Assembly (NCBI GenBank): GCA_019096065.1
Contig: JAGUCH010000002.1
Location: 17,479,363 to 17,543,362 of the forward strand
Direction of reading: 5' to 3'
Length of the DNA: 64,000 nt
DNA from: Paracyclopina nana
Lineage: Eukaryota > Arthropoda > Copepoda > Cyclopoida > Cyclopettidae
The translations under genes and the position numbers were made by a program. The notes below the pieces were generated by a model. The model did no database searches. It was not told the origin of the DNA and saw nothing but the letters and a program-made list of their open reading frames with translations. Of this stretch, positions 58,401-64,000 are shown piece after piece (the first letter of the stretch is position 1; each line of letters begins with the position of its first letter).

Positions 58401-61400
58401 AGGCCAGGCCAGGCCAGGCCAGGCCAGGCCAGGCCAGGCCAGGCCAGGCCAGGCCAGGCCAGGCCAGGCCAGGCCAGGCCAGGCCAGGCCAGGCCAGGCC
58501 AGGCCAGGCCAGGCCAGGCCAGGCCAGGCCAGGCCAGGCCAGGCCAGGCCAGGCCAGGCCAGGCCAGGCCAGGCCAGGCCAGGCCAGGCCAGGCCAGGCC
58601 AGGCCAGGCCAGGCCAGGCCAGGCCAGGCCAGGCCAGGCCAGGCCAGGCCAGGCCAGGCCAGGCCAGGCCAGGCCAGGCCAGGCCAGGCCAGGCCAGGCC
58701 AGGCCAGGCCAGGCCAGGCCAGGCCAGGCCAGGCCAGGCCAGGCCAGGCCAGGCCAGGCCAGGGCCAGGCCAGGCCAGGCCAGGCCAGGCCAGGCCAGGC
58801 CAGGCCAGGCCAGGCCAGGCCAGGCCAGGCCAGGCCAGGCCAGGCCAGGCCAGGCCAGGCCAGGCCAGGCCAGGCCAGGCCAGGCCAGGCCAGGCCAGGC
58901 CAGGCCAGGCCAGGCCAGGCCAGGCCAGGCCAGGCCAGGCCAGGCCAGGCCAGGCCAGGCCAGGCCAGGCCAGGCCAGGCCAGGCCAGGCCAGGCCAGGC
59001 CAGGCCAGGCCAGGCCAGGCCAGGCCAGGCCAGGCCAGGCCAGGCCAGGCCAGGCCAGGCCAGGCCAGGCCAGGCCAGGCCAGGCCAGGCCAGGCCAGGC
59101 CAGGCCAGGCCAGGCCAGGCCAGGCCAGGCCAGGCCAGGCCAGGCCAGGCCAGGCCAGGCCAGGCCAGGCCAGGCCAGGCCAGGCCAGGCCAGGCCAGGC
59201 CAGGCCAGGCCAGGCCAGGCCAGGCCAGGCCAGGCCAGGCCAGGCCAGGCCAGGCCAGGCCAGGCCAGGCCAGGCCAGGCCAGGCCAGGCCAGGCCAGGC
59301 CAGGCCAGGCCAGGCCAGGCCAGGCCAGGCCAGGCCAGGCCAGGCCAGGCCAGGCCAGGCCAGGCCAGGCCAGGCCAGGCCAGGCCAGGCCAGGCCAGGC
59401 CAGGCCAGGCCAGGCCAGGCCAGGCCAGGCCAGGCCAGGCCAGGCCAGGCCAGGCCAGGCCAGGCCAGGCCAGGCCAGGCCAGGCCAGGCCAGGCCAGGC
59501 CAGGCCAGGCCAGGCCAGGCCAGGCCAGGCCAGGCCAGGCCAGGCCAGGCCAGGCCAGGCCAGGCCAGGCCAGGCCAGGCCAGGCCAGCCAGGCCAGGCC
59601 AGGCCAGGCCAGGCCAGGCCAGGCCAGGCCAGGCCAGGCCAGGCCAGGCCAGGCCAGGCCAGGCCAGGCCAGGCCAGGCCAGGCCAGGCCAGGCCAGGCC
59701 AGGCCAGGCCAGGCCAGGCCAGGCCAGGCCAGGCCAGGCCAGGCCAGGCCAGGCCAGGCCAGGCCAGGCCAGGCCAGGCCAGGCCAGGCCAGGCCAGGCC
59801 AGGCCAGGCCAGGCCAGGCCAGGCCAGGCCAGGCCAGGCCAGGCCAGGCCAGGCCAGGCCAGGCCAGGCCAGGCCAGGCCAGGCCAGGCTAGGCCAGGCC
59901 AGGCCAGGCCAGGCCAGGCCAGGCCAGGCCAGGCCAGGCCAGGCCAGGCCAGGCCAGGCCAGGCCAGGCCAGGCCAGGCCAGGCCAGGCCAGGCCAGGCC
60001 AGGCCAGGCCAGGCCAGGCCAGGCCAGGCCAGGCCAGGCCAGGCCAGGCCAGGCCAGGCCAGGCCAGGCCAGGCCAGGCCAGGCCAGGCCAGGCCAGGCC
60101 AGGCCAGGCCAGGCCAGGCCAGGCCAGGCCAGGCCAGGCCAGGCCAGGCCAGGCCAGGCCAGGCCAGGCCAGGCCAGGCCAGGCCAGGCCAGGCCAGGCC
60201 AGGCCAGGCCAGGCCAGGCCAGGCCAGGCCAGGCCAGGCCAGGCCAGGCCAGGCCAGGCCAGGCCAGGCCAGGCCAGGCCAGGCCAGGCCAGGCCAGGCC
60301 AGGCCAGGCCAGGCCAGGCCAGGCCAGGCCAGGCCAGGCCAGGCCAGGCCAGGCCAGGCCAGGCCAGGCCAGGCCAGGCCAGGCCAGGCCAGGCCAGGCC
60401 AGGCCAGGCCAGGCCAGGCCAGGCCAGGCCAGGCCAGGCCAGCCAGGCCAGGCCAGGCCAGGCCAGGCCAGGCCAGGCCAGGCCAGGCCAGGCCAGGCCA
60501 GGCCAGGCCAGGCCAGGCCAGGCCAGGCCAGGCCAGGCCAGGCCAGGCCAGGCCAGGCCAGGCCAGGCCAGGCCAGGCCAGGCCAGGCCAGGCCAGGCCA
60601 GGCCAGGCCAGGCCAGGCCAGGCCAGGCCAGGCCAGGCCAGGCCAGGCCAGGCCAGGCCAGGCCAGGCCAGGCCAGGCCAGGCCAGGCCAGGCCAGGCCA
60701 GGCCAGGCCAGGCCAGGCCAGGCCAGGCCAGGCCAGGCCAGGCCAGGCCAGGCCAGGCCAGGCCAGGCCAGGCCAGGCCAGGCCAGGCCAGGCCAGGCCA
60801 GGCCAGGCCAGGCCAGGCCAGGCCAGGCCAGGCCAGGCCAGGCCAGGCCAGGCCAGGCCAGGCCAGGCCAGGCCAGGCCAGGCCAGGCCAGGCCAGGCCA
60901 GGCCAGGCCAGGCCAGGCCAGGCCAGGCCAGGCCAGGCCAGGCCAGGCCAGGCCAGGCCAGGCCAGGCCAGGCCAGGCCAGGCCAGGCCAGGCCAGGCCA
61001 GGCCAGGCCAGGCCAGGCCAGGCCAGGCCAGGCCAGGCCAGGCCAGGCCAGGCCAGGCCAGGCCAGGCCAGGCCAGGCCAGGCCAGGCCAGGCCAGGCCA
61101 GGCCAGGCCAGGCCAGGCCAGGCCAGGCCAGGCCAGGCCAGGCCAGGCCAGGCCAGGCCAGGCCAGGCCAGGCCAGGCCAGGCCAGGCCAGGCCAGGCCA
61201 GGCCAGGCCAGGCCAGGCCAGGCCAGGCCAGGCCAGGCCAGGCCAGGCCAGGCCAGGCCAGGCCAGGCCAGGCCAGGCCAGGCCAGGCCAGGCCAGGCCA
61301 GGCCAGGCCAGGCCAGGCCAGGCCAGGCCAGGCCAGGCCAGGCCAGGCCAGGCCAGGCCAGGCCAGGCCAGGCCAGGCCAGGCCAGGCCAGGCCAGGCCA

Positions 61401-63964
61401 GGCCAGGCCAGGCCAGGCCAGGCCAGGCCAGGCCAGGCCAGGCCAGGCCAGGCCAGGCCAGGCCAGGCCAGGCCAGGCCAGGCCAGGCCAGGCCAGGCCA
61501 GGCCAGGCCAGGCCAGGCCAGGCCAGGCCAGGCCAGGCCAGGCCAGGCCAGGCCAGGCCAGGCCAGGCCAGGCCAGGCCAGCCAGGCCAGGCCAGGCCAG
61601 GCCAGGCCAGGCCAGGCCAGGCCAGGCCAGGCCAGGCCAGGCCAGGCCAGGCCAGGCCAGGCCAGGCCAGGCCAGGCCAGGCCAGGCCAGGCCAGGCCGA
61701 AGAAGAAAGGCCAGGCCAGGCCAGGCCAGGCCAGGCCAGGCCAGGCCAGGCCAGGCCAGGCCAGGCCAGGCCAGGCCAGGCCAGGCCAGGCCAGGCCAGG
61801 CCAGGCCAGGCCAGGCCAGGCCAGGCCAGGCCAGAAGCCAGGCCAGGCCAGGCCAGGCCAGGCCAGGCCAGGCCAGGCCAGGCCAGGCCAGGCCAGGCCA
61901 GGCCAGGCCAGGCCAGGCCAGGCCAGGCCAGGCCAGCCAGGCCAGGCCAGGCCAGGCCAGGCCAGGCCAGGCCAGGCCAGGCCAGGCCAGGCCAGGCCAG
62001 GCCAGGCCAGGCCAGGCCAGGCCAGGCCAGGCCAGGCCAGGCCAGGCCAGGCCAGGCCAGGCCAGGCCAGGCCAGGCCAGGCCAGGCCAGGCCAGGCCAG
62101 GCCAGGCCAGGCCAGGCCAGGCCAGGCCAGGCCAGGCCAGGCCAGGCCAGGCCAGGCCAGGCCAGGCCAGGCCAGGCCAGGCCAGGCCAGGCCAGGCCAG
62201 GCCAGGCCAGGCCAGGCCAGGCCAGGCCAGGCCAGGCCAGGCCAGGCCAGGCCAGGCCAGGCCAGGCCAGGCCAGGCCAGGCCAGGCCAGGCCAGGCCAG
62301 GCCAGGCCAGGCCAGGCCAGGCCAGGCCAGGCCAGGCCAGGCCAGGCCAGGCCAGGCCAGGCCAGGCCAGGCCAGGCCAGGCCAGGCCAGGCCAGGCCAG
62401 GCCAGGCCAGGCCAGGCCAGGCCAGGCCAGGCCAGGCCAGGCCAGGCCAGGCCAGGCCAGGCCAGGCCAGGCCAGGCCAGGCCAGGCCAGGCCAGGCCAG
62501 GCCAGGCCAGGCCAGGCCAGGCCAGGCCAGGCCAGGCCAGGCCAGGCCAGGCCAGGCCAGGCCAGGCCAGGCCAGGCCAGGCCAGGCCAGGCCAGGCCAG
62601 GCCAGGCCAGGCCAGGCCAGGCCAGGCCAGGCCAGGCCAGGCCAGGCCAGGCCAGGCCAGGCCAGGCCAGGCCAGGCCAGGCCAGGCCAGGCCAGGCCAG
62701 GCCAGGCCAGGCCAGGCCAGGCCAGGCCAGGCCAGGCCAGGCCAGGCCAGGCCAGGCCAGGCCAGGCCAGGCCAGGCCAGGCCAGGCCAGCCAGCCAGGC
62801 CAGGCCAGGCCAGGCCAGGCCAGGCCAGGCCAGGCCAGGCCAGGCCAGGCCAGGCCAGGCCAGGCCAGGCCAGGCCAGGCCAGGCCAGGCCAGGCCAGGC
62901 CAGGCCAGGCCAGCCAGCCAGGCCAGGCCAGGCCAGGCCAGGCCAGGCCAGGCCAGGCCAGGCCAGGCCAGGCCAGGCCAGGCCAGGCCAGGCCAGGCCA
63001 GGCCAGGCCAGGCCAGGCCAGGCCAGGCCAGGCCAGGCCAGGCCAGGCCAGGCCAGGCCAGGCCAGGCCAGGCCAGGCCAGGCCAGGCCAGGCCAGGCCA
63101 GGCCAGGCCAGGCCAGGCCAGGCCAGGCCAGGCCAGGCCAGGCCAGGCCAGGCCAGGCCAGGCCAGGCCAGGCCAGGCCAGGCCAGGCCAGGCCAGGCCA
63201 GGCCAGGCCAGGCCAGGCCAGGCCAGGCCAGGCCAGGCCAGGCCAGGCCAGGCCAGGCCAGGCCAGGCCAGGCCAGGCCAGGCCAGGCCAGGCCAGGCCA
63301 GGCCAGGCCAGGCCAGGCCAGGCCAGGCCAGGCCAGGCCAGGCCAGGCCAGGCCAGGCCAGGCCAGGCCAGGCCAGGCCAGGCCAGGCCAGGCCAGGCCA
63401 GGCCAGGCCAGGCCAGGCCAGTCAGCCAGGCCAGGCCAGGCCAGGCCAGGCCAGGCCAGGCCAGGCCAGGCCAGGCCAGGCCAGGCCAGGCCAGGCCAGG
63501 CCAGGCCAGGCCAGGCCAGGCCAGGCCAGGCCAGGCCAGGCCAGGCCAGGCCAGGCCAGGCCAGGCCAGGCCAGGCCAGGCCAGGCCAGGCCAGGCCAGG
63601 CCAGGCCAGGCCAGGCCAGGCCAGGCCAGGCCAGGCCAGGCCAGGCCAGGCCAGGCCAGGCCAGGCCAGGCCAGGCCAGGCCAGGCCAGGCCAGGCCAGG
63701 CCAGGCCAGGCCAGGCCAGGCCAGGCCAGGCCAGGCCAGGCCAGGCCAGGCCAGGCCAGGCCAGGCCAGGCCAGGCCAGGCCAGGCCAGGCCAGGCCAGG
63801 CCAGGCCAGGCCAGGCCAGGCCAGGCCAGGCCAGGCCAGGCCAGGCCAGGCCAGGCCAGGCCAGGCCAGGCCAGGCCAGGCCAGGCCAGGCCAGGCCAGG
63901 CCAGGCCAGGCCAGGCCAGGCCAGGCCAGGCCAGGCCAGGCCAGGCCAGGCCAGGCCAGGCCAG
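55424..63964 (+). repeat. (CCAGG)n tract, ~8.5 kb, probable miscalled telomere
   Basis: About 1,700 copies of CCAGG (GGCCA) with very few interruptions: one-base insertions (GGGCCA), deletions (CCAGCCAGG), AGAAG-type breaks near 57420, 61699 (CCGAAGAAGAAAGG) and 61833, a GGCTAGG near 59888 and a GTCAG near 63421. The unit equals TTAGG with TT read as CC. All three forward frames read the same peptide repeat (PGQAR), because 5 and 3 share no factor. No coding role is proposed. Confidence 0.95.
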
Positions 63965-64000
63965 GTTGTGTTGTGCCAGGCCAGTTGTGCTTGTGCCAGG
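63965..64000 (+). other. Terminal TTGTG-rich edge of the repeat tract
   Basis: The tract ends in TTGTGTTGTGCC and TTGTGCTTGTGCC interleaved with CCAGG. It may be degraded basecalling at a read or contig end, or genuine variant repeats. The window stops here. Confidence 0.4.

Noticed and set aside
55424-63964. Very long open frames encoding PGQAR or PGLAW repeats
   Set aside because: They are a trivial consequence of a stop-free pentanucleotide repeat and the tract is probably a basecalling artefact. No start codon, promoter or flanking gene structure supports translation.
55424-63964. CRISPR-like or bacterial repeat array
   Set aside because: There are no spacers, the unit is 5 bp, and the surrounding genes are spliced animal genes.

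Overview
The window is nuclear DNA from an arthropod. Four things point there: compact spliced genes (several introns of only 49-62 nt), a (TTAGG)n array (the ancestral arthropod telomere repeat), many short inverted-repeat transposons, and a Bel/Pao retrotransposon. A complete selenocysteine tRNA argues against insect orders that lost selenoprotein synthesis. It fits a crustacean, chelicerate, myriapod or early-branching hexapod better. I cannot name the species.

Layout. 1-5 kb: first exon of a minus-strand membrane protein, an array of AAGATGGCGCC repeats in its 5' flank, and a palindromic 40-bp minisatellite. 5.3-8.2 kb: Fe65 (APBB) adaptor (+). 8.6-10.6 kb: a small antisense ORF, TRMT10A (+) and its decayed partial copies. 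10.6-17.7 kb: cytochrome c (-), NAA40 (+), UQCRB (-) and ATP synthase beta (+). Cytochrome c/NAA40 and UQCRB/ATP synthase beta are divergent pairs, so three respiratory-chain genes lie within about 7 kb. 18.9-22.9 kb: CDK11 (-). 24.0-27.3 kb: AP-3 beta subunit (+). 27.9-28.0 kb: tRNA-Sec (-). 28.5-32.3 kb: SAC1 phosphoinositide phosphatase (+). 32.3-36.2 kb: repeats, including a palindromic element around a MULE transposase fragment. 36.6-44.9 kb: a damaged Bel/Pao retrotransposon. 46.1-48.5 kb: an LTR and a decayed envelope-like glycoprotein (-), next to a perfect (TTAGG)n array. 48.9-55.3 kb: probable subtelomeric satellite rich in GCTGAG/CTCAGC. 55.4-64 kb: 8.5 kb of (CCAGG)n.

Main observations. 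(1) The (CCAGG)n tract is TTAGG with both T replaced by C. It contains AGAAG-type interruptions and starts in mixed TTAGG/CCAGG sequence. This matches the known nanopore miscalling of C-strand telomere reads, so the window probably ends in a real but miscalled telomere. The alternative is a new telomere-variant satellite. (2) Two convergent gene pairs each carry a tandem duplication of their facing 3' ends. (3) A 187-bp inverted repeat brackets the central Fe65 exon. (4) Several elements are large palindromes built from minisatellites. (5) One MITE ends 5 bp before a SAC1 exon, so it supplies most of that splice-acceptor context.

Gene coordinates span the coding sequence from start to stop; exon limits are in the evidence. 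They come from reading GT/AG sites, phase and protein similarity recalled from memory. No search was run.
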